From: Deltaproteobacteria bacterium
GTDB taxonomy: Bacteria; Desulfobacterota; Binatia; UBA12015
Length of the DNA: 62,339 nt
Assembly: GCA_016874715.1 (NCBI GenBank)
Contig: VGTK01000008.1
Coordinates: 1 to 62,339, forward strand
Direction of reading: 5' to 3'
A model generated the notes under the pieces. The model saw only the letters and a program-made list of their open reading frames with translations. It made no database searches and was not told the DNA's origin. Within the stretch, counting starts at the first letter, position 1, and every line of letters starts with the position of its first letter. The translations under genes were made by a program, and so were the position numbers. Below are positions 54,663 through 62,339 of this stretch, one piece after another.

Positions 54663-55901
54663 GTCTTCGAGGCGCAGGTCGAAGTGCCGCGTGTAGTCGC
54701 GGAAGGCGTCGCGGACCTCGTCGAGCGACAGACCGAACTCCTCGAGCGTGTACGGCATCGCGCCGTGCTTGTGCTGCGGGTGGTCGTCCGACCAGGCCTG
54801 CATGGCGGACTCCGCCGCAGCGGTGAGTGGCAGGCCGACGCGATCGTACAGCGCCGCGACGGTCGCGATCGGGTCGGCGACGAGGTTGCCCATCAGGACG
54901 TCGGCGAAGCGTGCCTCGCCGGCGGCCTTCCGGAAGGCGAGCCCGCGCCGCACCGCCTCCGACCACAGCGCCAGCTGCTCACGCCCGAGCTCGTGCAGGT
55001 CCACGCGGTCGGTCTGCGTGCGTCGCACGATGAAGATCAGCTTGCACACCGACGCGAGCACCTTCGCCGGGTCGCGGTGCGTCCAGACGATGCGCGCGTC
55101 CGGGTAGACGGCGCAGAACGCGTCCAGGTGGCAGAGGTCGGGCGGGCTCTTGAGGAACCAGCGAGTCGGCGGGCAGCGCCACTCGAGCAGCTTCAGCACG
55201 CGCTCGTGGTGCCGGTACGCTGGCACCATGTCGTGGCCGAGCCACCAGCGGATGTACGAGGGCACGTGCGCCATGCCTTCGAAGTGCTGCGTCGCGAAGT
55301 GCTGGCCGAGGAGGTCGATGTTCTCGGTCGGGCTCGTCGCCGTGCCGTCGTACATCCGAAGGAAGTCGGGATCGCCGCGGAAGAACGCGTTGCGCGCGTC
55401 GGCCTCGGCGATCCGCCGGTCGGTCGCGTACGTCGCGCGCTCGGGCGGCGGCGTCGGCTCCTGCGACTCCCACATCGCGAGCGATCGGGTGTCGGGATCG
55501 GCCGCGAGCAGGTGGGAGAGGGCAGTGGTCCCGGTGCGCGGCAGCCCCGTCACGAACAGGGGACCGCCGATCCGCTGCTGCGCGATCTCGGGATGGCGGC
55601 GGTACCAGTCCGCGACGCGCAGCCGCTGCTGCAGGTAGCCGCCGAGGAGAGCCTCGTGCGCGAGCCGACCGATGTCGTTCAGCGCGGACTCTCCGGCGAG
55701 CGCCGCGAGCAGCACGTCGAGGCCGTCGCGAAAGCTCGGGTCGCCGAAGTCGTCGAGTCCGGTCGTGCTCCGCGCGGCGGCCAGCAGAGCGTGCGCCTCG
55801 AGCCCCATCGGGCCCACCGTGGCAGGAATCGGCGTGGCGGGCGAGCGACCGCTGGCGCGTGATGGGGCAGGGTCCGCGCGGAGTCCGTGCAGATCGACCA
55901 T
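54660..55901 (-). CDS. sulfotransferase-family protein
   Basis: 413 residues of the PF13469-type PAPS-dependent sulfotransferase group. The phosphosulfate-binding P-loop is FVTGLPRTGTTALSHLLAAD (about 120-139), the 3'-phosphate loop RIVWTHRDPAKVLASVCKL lies later, and a catalytic base may be in FLKSPPDLCHLDAF. Members transfer sulfate to hydroxyl or amine groups of sterols, hopanoids or aminosugars. The start at 55901 (ATG) is chosen for length; 55808 is an alternative. It is divergent from a TetR gene and coupled through the repeat to the DUF1214 gene. A sulfatase gene is present 7 kb away. Confidence 0.85.
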   Translation of the reverse strand: MVDLHGLRADPAPSRASGRSPATPIPATVGPMGLEAHALLAAARSTTGLDDFGDPSFRDGLDVLLAALAGESALNDIGRLAHEALLGGYLQQRLRVADWYRRHPEIAQQRIGGPLFVTGLPRTGTTALSHLLAADPDTRSLAMWESQEPTPPPERATYATDRRIAEADARNAFFRGDPDFLRMYDGTATSPTENIDLLGQHFATQHFEGMAHVPSYIRWWLGHDMVPAYRHHERVLKLLEWRCPPTRWFLKSPPDLCHLDAFCAVYPDARIVWTHRDPAKVLASVCKLIFIVRRTQTDRVDLHELGREQLALWSEAVRRGLAFRKAAGEARFADVLMGNLVADPIATVAALYDRVGLPLTAAAESAMQAWSDDHPQHKHGAMPYTLEEFGLSLDEVRDAFRDYTRHFDLRLED

Positions 55902-55966
55902 CGCCGAGGTCCGATGAGACGAAAATACGTTGACGGCCTGCCTCGCGCCATGTGCGCCGCGCACGG

Positions 55967-56578
55967 ATGCAGAGGGATATCCAGGAGGACCCGTCCGCCG
56001 GCTCGCTGCGCGAGCGCCAGCGCGCCGAGACGCGGGAGCGGCTGTTCCAGGCTGCACTCGACGAGATCCGCCGCGAGGGGGTCGTGGGAGCGCAGGTGGA
56101 CCGCATCGTCGCCTCGATCGGCGTCGCCCGCAGCACGTTCTACTTCCACTTTCCGACCAAGGAAGACGTGCTCGTCGATTACGACCGCCGGCGGGAGCTG
56201 GAGATCGTCGGGCTGCTGCAGGCCGTCCTGCAGCACGGCGCTCCGCTGCGCCTGGCCCTGACCGGTATCGTCACCGCGTTCACGGCCATCGAGTCCGTAC
56301 CGTCCGAGCGCCGTCTCCTGCTGGAGACGGTAGCGCTGCACGTCCGCCGCATGGCGGTGCGCGAGGGACACCCGCTCATCGACGAGCTCGAGCGGATCGT
56401 CGAGGCGGCGCGCGACCGCGGCGAGGTGCGCGACGACCTGGCGGCGCGCGACGTGGCGCTGCTCTTCATGGGCAACCTGGTCGGCTTCCTGATAGGGCTC
56501 GCCGATCGGGGACGGCAGCAGCCGTCACCCGGGCAGCTGATCGAGGCGTTCCTCGGCGGCGTCGAGGCGCGGCGCTGA
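55967..56578 (+). CDS. TetR-family regulator
   Basis: About 203 residues. The HTH region (about 20-65) reads VDRIVASIGVARSTFYFHFP, followed by a helical ligand domain that ends LFMGNLVGFLIGLADRG. A GTG at 55952 would add five residues; neither start has a good ribosome site. TTGACG (55930-55935) lies upstream. It is divergent from the sulfotransferase and 19 bases before a P450 gene, and is likely to control both. Confidence 0.85.
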   Translation: MQRDIQEDPSAGSLRERQRAETRERLFQAALDEIRREGVVGAQVDRIVASIGVARSTFYFHFPTKEDVLVDYDRRRELEIVGLLQAVLQHGAPLRLALTGIVTAFTAIESVPSERRLLLETVALHVRRMAVREGHPLIDELERIVEAARDRGEVRDDLAARDVALLFMGNLVGFLIGLADRGRQQPSPGQLIEAFLGGVEARR

Positions 56579-56597
56579 CCGGCGCCGCGGGCACGTG

Positions 56598-57779
56598 GTG
56601 AACGAGTCCGAGTCCGGCGCGCTGCCGCTCGCCGATCCGGCGTTCCACGCCGGCGACCCGTTTCCGGTCTACCGGCGGCTGCGCGCGCAGGACGCGCTCT
56701 ACCGCTGCGAGACGGCGGGGTTCTGGGCCGTCGCGCGGCACGCCGACGTGATCGCGGTGTCGCGCGACCCGGAGACCTTCTGCTCGAGCCGCGGCACGCT
56801 GCTGTCCGACCTCGAGCGCCCGATCCTGCCGCGGCAGTCGATCCTGTACATCGACCCGCCCGAGCACGGGAAGTACCGCAAGCTCGTGCAGCCGGCGTTC
56901 AGCCGGGGACGGCTGCGCACGCTCGAGGGTTGGATCCGCGAGACGACGTGCCGCCTGCTCGATGCCTTCGGCTAGGGCCGCGACGTGGAGTTCGTCGCCG
57001 ACTTCGCGGTGCAGCTGCCGATCCTCGTGATCGCCGAGATGCTCGGCGTGCCGGGCTCGGACCTCGAGCAGTTCCGCAAGTGGTCGGACGCGGCGATCGA
57101 GGCCGCGAGTGAGGCCTCGCCCGCGAGCATGGCCCAGGCGGCCGAGCTGCTGACGTACTTCGCCGCGGTGCTCGCCGAACGGCGAACGAATCCTGGGGCG
57201 GAGATTCTCTCGGCCCTCGTCACGTCTCAGATCGACGGCGAGCAGCTCGACGAGTTCGACCTGCTGATGTTCTGCATGGCCCTGCTGGTCGCCGGCAACG
57301 AGACGACGCGCAACATGCTCTCGCAGGGCACTCTCGCGCTGGCGCGCAATCCCGGCGAGATGGAGCGTCTCGTCGCCGACCCGACGCTCGTGCCGCGCGC
57401 GGTCGAGGAGATGCTGCGCTTCGGCAGCCCGATCCTCGCGTTCCTGCGGACGGCGTCGCGCGACACGGAGCTGCGCGGCACGAAGATCGCCGAGGGCGAC
57501 CGCCTGTTCCTGCTGTACGCGTCGGCGAACCGCAACGAGCGCGTGTTCGGCGAGGACGCCGAGAGCTTCCGCATCGCCCGCGACGCGGCCGGGCACGTCG
57601 CGTTCGGCTTCGGCGAGCACTTCTGTCTGGGTGCGGCGCTCGCCCGGCTCGAGGTGCGCGTCGCCTTCGAGGAGATCCTCCGGCGCTGGCGGCGGATCGA
57701 ACTCGCGGGGCAGCCGGAGGCGCAGCCGTCGCTGCTGGTGCGCGGCCTCGTTCGCCTGCCGGTCGCGTTCGCGAGGTGA
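56598..57779 (+). pseudogene. cytochrome P450 with in-frame amber codon
   Basis: The frame from a GTG at 56598 (or 56595) to 57779 encodes a complete 393-residue P450, broken only by TAG at 56973-56975 (residue 126, reading LLDAFG-stop-GRDVEFVADF). After the stop everything is intact: I-helix AGNETTR, K-helix EEMLR and the haem loop FGFGEHFCLGAALARLEVR. The rest of the gene is not degraded and has the same codon use as its neighbours, so the change looks recent. It could be a nonsense mutation, a sequencing error (for example from GAG or CAG), or readthrough. A GTG start at 56985 could make only a truncated protein. Confidence 0.85.
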
Positions 57780-57830
57780 GCGACGGCGCAGCCCGCTCGA
57801 GGTGCGATGCACCGAGCGGTGCGGAAGAAG

Positions 57831-57861
57831 CGGGCGCGCCGCCGCGTGGACGGCGCGCCCG
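57831..57861. terminator. bidirectional terminator-like hairpin
   Basis: CGGGCGCGCCG (57831-57841) and CGGCGCGCCCG (57851-57861) make a perfect 11-bp stem with the 9-base loop CCGCGTGGA. It lies between the convergent P450 and alcohol dehydrogenase genes, in the expected place for termination of both, without a T-run. Confidence 0.65.
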
Positions 57862-57870
57862 GGGCTCGCT

Positions 57871-58950
57871 TCAGCCGGGCATGATCACGCTGCGGATGAC
57901 CTCGCCGGCCTCCATCGCGCGGAACGCCTCGTTGACCTGATCGAGCTTGATCTTGCGCGAGACCATGTGGCTCACGTCGAGACGGCCGGTCTCGATGAGG
58001 TCGACGAAGCGCTGGAAGTCGCGGCGCACGTGCGCCGTGCCGTACTTGCTGCCGAGGATGCGCTTCTCCTCGAAGAACAGCTGGAACGCGGGGAAGGTCA
58101 CCGTCGCGTCCGCACGCGCCATGCCGACGATGCACACGGTGCCGCCCTTGCGCGCCATGTTGTACGCCGTGATCATCGTCTCGGGCAGGCCGACGACCTC
58201 GAAGGAGTAGTCGGCGCCGCGGCCCTGCGTGAGGTCCTTGACCTGCTGTACGGGATCGCCCTGCGCCGGGTCGACGACGTCGGTCGCGCCGAACTTCTTC
58301 GCCTGCTCGCGCTTGAGCGGCTGGCCGTCGACCGCGATGATGCGCGACGCGCCCGCGATGCGCGCGCCCTGGATGACCGCGGTGCCGACGCCGCCGCAGC
58401 CGAGGACCGCGACCGTCGAGCCGGGCAGGACCTCCGCCGTGTTGAGCGCCGCGCCGACGCCGGTGGTGACGCCGCAGCCGATCAGCGACAGCTGCTCGGC
58501 GGGAACGTCGGTCTCGACCTTGACCAGCGAGTGCTGGTTGCAGGTCATCGCCTCGGCGAACGTGCCGAGACCGGTCATCGCGAAGTACGGCGAGCCGTCC
58601 TCGCGCGTGCCGCGCGGCGAGAACGCGGTCTCGGACTCGAGGTCGCAGTGGTTCGACTGGTCGTGCTGGCAGTACCAGCAGTTGCCGCACGCCGGGATGA
58701 AGGAGGCGATGACGCGGTCGCCCTTCCTGACGCGCGACACTTCCTTGCCGACCTCGACGACCTTGCCGGTGCCCTCGTGGCCAAGGACGAAGCCCGGGGG
58801 AAGTGGGACGTAGCCCCGGGCGAGCGACAGGTCCGAGTGGCAGACGCCGCTCGCCTGGATCTCCACCACGACGTCCTGCGGACCCGGATCCGCCGGCTTG
58901 ATGTTCTCGATCGCCAGTTGCTCGCTTCCTACGAAGACTGCTGCACGCAC
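57871..58950 (-). CDS. zinc-dependent alcohol dehydrogenase (class III-like)
   Basis: 359 residues. The catalytic zinc ligands are Cys37 (GVCHSD) and His58 (GHEG), the structural zinc ligands are Cys88, Cys91, Cys94 and Cys102, and the Rossmann motif is VLGCGGVGTAVIQGARIAGA. The subgroup resembles NDMA-dependent and S-(hydroxymethyl)glutathione-type dehydrogenases (GVTTGVGAALNTAEV). It oxidises primary alcohols, or formaldehyde adducts, with NAD. The start is a GTG at 58950 with AGAGGTGAG upstream. It stands alone, divergent from the WYL regulator gene; the 244-base gap has a TTGAATTTG stretch that might be part of its promoter. Confidence 0.92.
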   Translation of the reverse strand: MRAAVFVGSEQLAIENIKPADPGPQDVVVEIQASGVCHSDLSLARGYVPLPPGFVLGHEGTGKVVEVGKEVSRVRKGDRVIASFIPACGNCWYCQHDQSNHCDLESETAFSPRGTREDGSPYFAMTGLGTFAEAMTCNQHSLVKVETDVPAEQLSLIGCGVTTGVGAALNTAEVLPGSTVAVLGCGGVGTAVIQGARIAGASRIIAVDGQPLKREQAKKFGATDVVDPAQGDPVQQVKDLTQGRGADYSFEVVGLPETMITAYNMARKGGTVCIVGMARADATVTFPAFQLFFEEKRILGSKYGTAHVRRDFQRFVDLIETGRLDVSHMVSRKIKLDQVNEAFRAMEAGEVIRSVIMPG

Positions 58951-59194
58951 GCGCTCACCTCTTCAAATTCAAGGACGGTTGATCCAACGTCCCGCGACCC
59001 GGCGGCCCAGCGCCGGGCGGGAACAACCCGCTACGCCTAGCAGGTCGCCGGGCCCGGGCGCGAGCGGTACGGGCGGTGCGAGCGACGAATGACGGCGCTG
59101 ATGCCGCACGGCGTCAGGCGGCTCGTCCGGGCGCGCGCGTCGCCGGCGGTCCGCCACGCTTGCTGCGCGGCGGAGGTCCGTGGCAGGACCGGAC

Positions 59195-60232
59195 ATGCCG
59201 CGCACGGCATCGTCCCGCGCCACCCGCCGGCGCCCGCCGTCGCGGGTGCCCAACTACGGCTCCGCCGGACGCATGATGCGGGCGCTGGTCGCGCTGCTGC
59301 GCTCACCGCACGGGCGCGAGCTCGGCGCGCTCGCCGACGAGCTGTCGATCTCGCGCAAGACCGCCGAGCGCTACGCGAAGGTGATGATCCAGGAGGTGCC
59401 CGCGCCCGACGGTCTGCCGCTCATCGAGCTCGTCAAGAGCAACGGCCGCCCGCTGCTGCGGCTGCGCGGGCTCGCAGGCGGCGTCGACTCGAACACGTAC
59501 CAGGCGGCATCGGTGTTCTTCGCGCTCGCGGCGCTGCGCGTGCTGCAGGGCACGGTGCTGCACGAGAGCGCGTCGGAGGTCTGGGAGAAGTACCTGGAGA
59601 AGCTGCCGAGCGACACGCGGCGCGGCCTCGAGAACGTCGAGCGCAAGTTCTTCTACGTTCCGTTCGCGGCGAAGGACTACTCGCGCCTCGAGTCGCACAT
59701 GGACACGATCCTGCGCTCGGTGCTCAAGCCCGAACGTCTCGAGATCGACTACCGGCACCCGAACGGGCGCAGGAGCCGGCACCGCTTCGAGCCGTACACC
59801 ATCGTCCTCTACCGCGACGCGCTCTACCTGCTCGGGCTGTCGCACCGGCACCGGAACCCGATCTACCTCGCGGTCGACCGCGTCGAGAGCGTCCGGCGCA
59901 CCGGGGAGCGCTTCGTCGTGCCGCCGGGCTACTCGCCGCGCCGCCTCACGGCCGACGTGCCGGGGATCTGGTCGGGGCCGGAGGTCACGGTCTCGCTCCG
60001 GCTGCGCGGTCGTGCCGAGGAGCAGATCCCGGAACGCCTGATCCACCCCTCGCAGACCTTCACGCCGCTGCACGGCGGCGGCACGCTCCTGCGCCTGGAC
60101 GTCCGCGGCTGGCAGGAGCTCGCGTGGTGGATCCTGTCGTGGGGACCGGACGTCGAGGTGCTCGAGCCGAAGGACCTGCGCGAGTTCGTCAGGCGCAGCG
60201 TCACGGCCGCTGCCGCGCTCTACGCGCGCTGA
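59195..60232 (+). CDS. WYL-domain transcriptional regulator
   Basis: 345 residues. The N-terminal winged HTH (about 20-80: ALVALLRSPHGRELGALADE, SISRKTAERYAKVM) precedes a WYL domain (about 150-235, LKPERLEIDYRHPNGRRSRH, DALYLLGLSHRHRNPIYLAV) and a C-terminal WCX domain (about 250-340). WYL proteins bind nucleic-acid-derived or other small ligands and control DNA repair, defence or metabolic genes. The ATG at 59195 is preferred because AGGA lies six bases before it; the GTG at 59180 would have GGAGG only three bases away. Its stop codon lies within a large inverted repeat. Confidence 0.9.
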   Translation: MPRTASSRATRRRPPSRVPNYGSAGRMMRALVALLRSPHGRELGALADELSISRKTAERYAKVMIQEVPAPDGLPLIELVKSNGRPLLRLRGLAGGVDSNTYQAASVFFALAALRVLQGTVLHESASEVWEKYLEKLPSDTRRGLENVERKFFYVPFAAKDYSRLESHMDTILRSVLKPERLEIDYRHPNGRRSRHRFEPYTIVLYRDALYLLGLSHRHRNPIYLAVDRVESVRRTGERFVVPPGYSPRRLTADVPGIWSGPEVTVSLRLRGRAEEQIPERLIHPSQTFTPLHGGGTLLRLDVRGWQELAWWILSWGPDVEVLEPKDLREFVRRSVTAAAALYAR

Positions 60233-60291
60233 GAGTTCGTGAATCGATCCCCGGACCGAGCCGGGAGGGGACGGATTCACGGACTCTGAGC
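60228..60291. repeat. 25-bp imperfect inverted repeat at the WYL gene stop codon
   Basis: The left arm (60228-60252, beginning GCTGAGAGTTCGTGAATC) and the right arm (60267-60291, ending GATTCACGGACTCTGAGC) match as inverted copies at 21 of 25 positions, with a 14-base loop. The left arm includes the TGA stop of the WYL regulator. It is longer and less perfect than the other terminator stems here and has no T-run. It may terminate transcription or be a palindromic repeat element. Confidence 0.7.
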
Positions 60292-60436
60292 GCGCCGCCG
60301 CGCTGCGGCATGCGCAATCGCGCGCCATCGTGCTGCCGAATCGGGCGGCAGGAGGCTGCGCACGGGTCGTCGGGCACCGATGGCGGGGGCGCTACGCGTC
60401 CTCGCGCTGGCGTGTCCATTGCTTGATGTTGCGTCG

Positions 60437-61720
60437 ATGCTCGGTCTCGTTCTCACCGCAGGCGGCGCGCGCGGCGCCTATCAGGCGGGTGTGCTGAAGA
60501 GGATCGGCGAGCTGCCGTCGCTCGCCGGCATGCCGTCGCCGTTCCCCATCATCACCGGCGCCTCCGCCGGTGCGATCAACGGGAGCGCGATCGCGGCGCG
60601 CAGCGGCGACTTCCGCGAGGCGACCGCGGAGCTGGCGCGGCTCTGGGCGCAGCTGCAGGTCGAGCACGTGTTCCACACCGACGCCGTCTCTCTGTCGATG
60701 GGAGCCCTGCGCTTCGTGCGCGACATGGCGCTGGGCTCCGTCCTCGGCAGCACCCTGTCCCAGGCGCTGCTCGACGCGACGCCGCTGCGCGGCTTTCTCG
60801 CTCGCGCGCTGCCGCTCGACGGCATCGCGGACGGGATCCGCGACGGCCACCTCTACGCGGTGGCGATCCTCGCGACGAGCTACCACTCCGGACGGTCGTT
60901 CACCTTCGTGCAGGGACGCCCGGGGCACCCGATCTGGGTCAAGAGCCGGCGCGTCGTGCTGCCGGTTCGTCTCACGGTCGACCACGTATGCGCGTCGGCC
61001 GCCATTCCGATCGTGTTTCCGCCCGTGCCGCTGCCGTCGTCGGTCGGCGACGTCTATTTCGGCGACGGCGCGCTGCGGCTGGTCACGCCGCTCAGCCCGG
61101 CGATCCGTCTCGGCGCGACGCACGTGTTCGGCATCGGCATCCGCTCGCAGCGCGCGGCCGACTCGCTCTGGCAGGAGGAGCTCGGTGTCGGGAGCGAGGC
61201 GCCGGAGCACGCCGAAGGCATGCCGTCGCCGCCCATGGCGCAGATCTGCGGCGTGTTCCTGAACGCGATCTTCCTCGACCATCTCGACGCCGACCTCGAC
61301 CACCTCAGGCGAATGAACGAGCTGATCCAGTCGTACGCGCGCGAGCGACCGCCTGCGCCGCGGCCTGCGGCCGACGGCACGCCGGTCGAGCCGATGCGGG
61401 TGGTCTCTCCGCTGGTGGTCAGCCCGTCCGAGGATCTGGCGCTCGTCGCGCAGCGCTTCGCCCATCGCATGCCCCGCCTCGTGCGCTTCCTGCTCGACGG
61501 ACTCGGCACCCCGGACGCGCAGAGCGCCGACCTCACGAGCTACCTCCTGTTCGACCCCTTCTACACGCGCACCCTGATGGACATCGGCTATCGCGACGCG
61601 AGCGCGCGGATCGACGAGATCGAGGCGTTCCTGCAGGACGGCATGGCGGCGGCGCGCGCGATCGGCCGGGTGGAGGGAGCGTCGCTCGACGACGCCGGGG
61701 AGGAGCGCGCGGTCGGTTGA
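60437..61720 (+). CDS. patatin-like phospholipase
   Basis: 427 residues. The patatin fold is shown by the oxyanion loop GGARG (9-13), the nucleophile elbow GASAG with Ser43, and the catalytic Asp210 in GDG (209-211). It hydrolyses acyl esters of glycerolipids. The C-terminal 170 residues are an alpha-helical extension with LVVSPSEDLALVAQRFAHRM, characteristic of RssA/ExoU-unrelated bacterial lipases of this length. The ATG at 60437 gives the expected family start; an upstream in-frame ATG at 60380 is less likely. The next gene is a WS/DGAT enzyme, so the pair may handle storage-lipid turnover. No strong ribosome site is visible. Confidence 0.88.
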   Translation: MLGLVLTAGGARGAYQAGVLKRIGELPSLAGMPSPFPIITGASAGAINGSAIAARSGDFREATAELARLWAQLQVEHVFHTDAVSLSMGALRFVRDMALGSVLGSTLSQALLDATPLRGFLARALPLDGIADGIRDGHLYAVAILATSYHSGRSFTFVQGRPGHPIWVKSRRVVLPVRLTVDHVCASAAIPIVFPPVPLPSSVGDVYFGDGALRLVTPLSPAIRLGATHVFGIGIRSQRAADSLWQEELGVGSEAPEHAEGMPSPPMAQICGVFLNAIFLDHLDADLDHLRRMNELIQSYARERPPAPRPAADGTPVEPMRVVSPLVVSPSEDLALVAQRFAHRMPRLVRFLLDGLGTPDAQSADLTSYLLFDPFYTRTLMDIGYRDASARIDEIEAFLQDGMAAARAIGRVEGASLDDAGEERAVG

Positions 61721-61748
61721 GCGCGGGCCGCGCGTGCGGGAGGACGAC

Positions 61749-62339
61749 ATGAACGACGACGGGTACGTGCGGCTTTCGGGCCTCGATCACGCGTTCCTGC
61801 ACTTCGAGACCCCGGCGACCTACATGCACGTCGCGCTCACGGCGATCTTCGACGGCGGCTCGCTGGCACGCCCCGACGGCGGCATCGACATCGAGCGCGT
61901 TCGCTGCCACGTGGCCTCGCGCCTGCACCTGCTGCCGCGCTACCGGCAGCGCCTGCACTTCGTCCCGGTCACCGGAGACCCCGTGTGGGTCGACGACGAT
62001 GCGTTCGACCTCGACCTCCACGTGCGCCACAGCCACCTGCCGCGCCCGGGCACGGACGAGCAGCTCAAGTCGCTGATCGCCCGCCTGCTCGAGCGTCCGC
62101 TCGACCGCAGGCGTCCCCTCTGGGAGATGTACTTCGTCGAGGGCCTGCCGGGGAACCGCTTCGCGATGCTGTGCAAGGTCCACCACTGCATGGTGGATGG
62201 CATCGCGGGGATCGAGCTGCTGGCGGCGCTGCTGAGCCCGGCCGCCGAGACCCGCATCGAGGCGCCGCGGCGGTGGACGCCGCGGCCCGTCCCGGCGGCG
62301 TCGCAGCTGCTGCGCGACGAGCTGCGGCGGCGCACGGAC
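61749..62339 (+). CDS. wax ester synthase/diacylglycerol acyltransferase (5' part)
   Basis: The first 197 codons of a WS/DGAT-family gene that runs off the right edge. The N-terminus reads RLSGLDHAFLHFETPATYMH, the central part LLPRYRQRLHFVPVTGDPVW, and the active-site motif HHxxxDG is present as HHCMVDG. It joins acyl-CoA to a fatty alcohol or diacylglycerol to make wax esters or triacylglycerol, on the inner membrane. Complete members have about 460 residues. The start lies 28 bases after the patatin gene, so they are probably one operon. Confidence 0.92.
   Translation, partial: MNDDGYVRLSGLDHAFLHFETPATYMHVALTAIFDGGSLARPDGGIDIERVRCHVASRLHLLPRYRQRLHFVPVTGDPVWVDDDAFDLDLHVRHSHLPRPGTDEQLKSLIARLLERPLDRRRPLWEMYFVEGLPGNRFAMLCKVHHCMVDGIAGIELLAALLSPAAETRIEAPRRWTPRPVPAASQLLRDELRRRTD

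Overview
This is a very GC-rich, densely packed bacterial chromosome segment. The organism is Gram-negative: there is a TonB-dependent outer-membrane receptor with a complete ExbB/ExbD/TonB motor. Two luciferase-like (LLM) flavin/F420 enzymes, three small PPOX-fold proteins, three cytochromes P450, two carotenoid oxygenases, a tungsten/molybdenum aldehyde oxidoreductase and a wax-ester/DGAT-type enzyme fit a soil or water heterotroph that degrades hydrophobic compounds. The gene mix suggests an uncultured Binatota-like or Desulfobacterota/Myxococcota-like lineage, but that is inference; no rRNA or other marker gene is present. I found no tRNA, rRNA, CRISPR array, transposase or phage gene.

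Region 1 (1-31.7 kb). A left-edge tandem repeat and a leftward MFS transporter are followed by a long rightward gene train from 1633. Many genes overlap by 1-19 bases (ATGA, GTGA and TTGA junctions). Its first part is catabolic: P450, fused type III CoA-transferase, acyl-CoA ligase, MaoC-type hydratase, SDRs, flavin/Fe-S OYE-type reductase, acyl-CoA dehydrogenase, NTF2-like protein, APH-like kinase with a small partner, zinc dehydrogenase, VOC protein, amidohydrolase and two DUF7064-like paralogues. It continues without a gap into a TonB receptor, a DUF3450 protein, two MotA/TolQ/ExbB proteins, two ExbD, TonB and a TPR protein, then a medium-chain reductase and an LLM enzyme. This reads as uptake, CoA activation and oxidation of one hydrophobic carboxylate or alicyclic/terpenoid-like substrate with its own energised importer. 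The substrate cannot be named from sequence.

Region 2 (31.7-39.8 kb). Two divergent operons (PPOX, SDR, TetR leftward; carotenoid oxygenase, retinol-dehydrogenase-like SDR, LLM rightward) share a 360-bp control region. It holds two matching palindromes, TAGTGA-N4-TCACTA, each lying on the -10 of a promoter. A second carotenoid oxygenase with a DUF2141 protein follows, leftward.

Region 3 (39.8-51 kb). A leftward coupled operon encodes TetR, amidohydrolase, P450 and a binding protein without a signal peptide. Next come a cupin gene, then a sigma-54 activator next to a very good -24/-12 promoter driving a 69-residue membrane protein, a sulfatase, and an aldehyde oxidoreductase with a MoaD/ThiS-like partner.

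Region 4 (51-62.3 kb). A frameshifted unknown ORF, DUF1329 and DUF1214 proteins, a sulfotransferase, a TetR, a P450 interrupted by an in-frame amber codon, a zinc alcohol dehydrogenase, a WYL regulator, a patatin lipase and the start of a WS/DGAT gene.

A recurring oddity is repetitive DNA beginning exactly at stop codons: a 57-bp repeat family at three loci and a separate 31-bp tandem repeat at the left edge. The strongest leads are the sigma-54/small-membrane-protein unit, the paired TetR operators, the stop-anchored repeats, and several enzymes whose family catalytic residues have been replaced.
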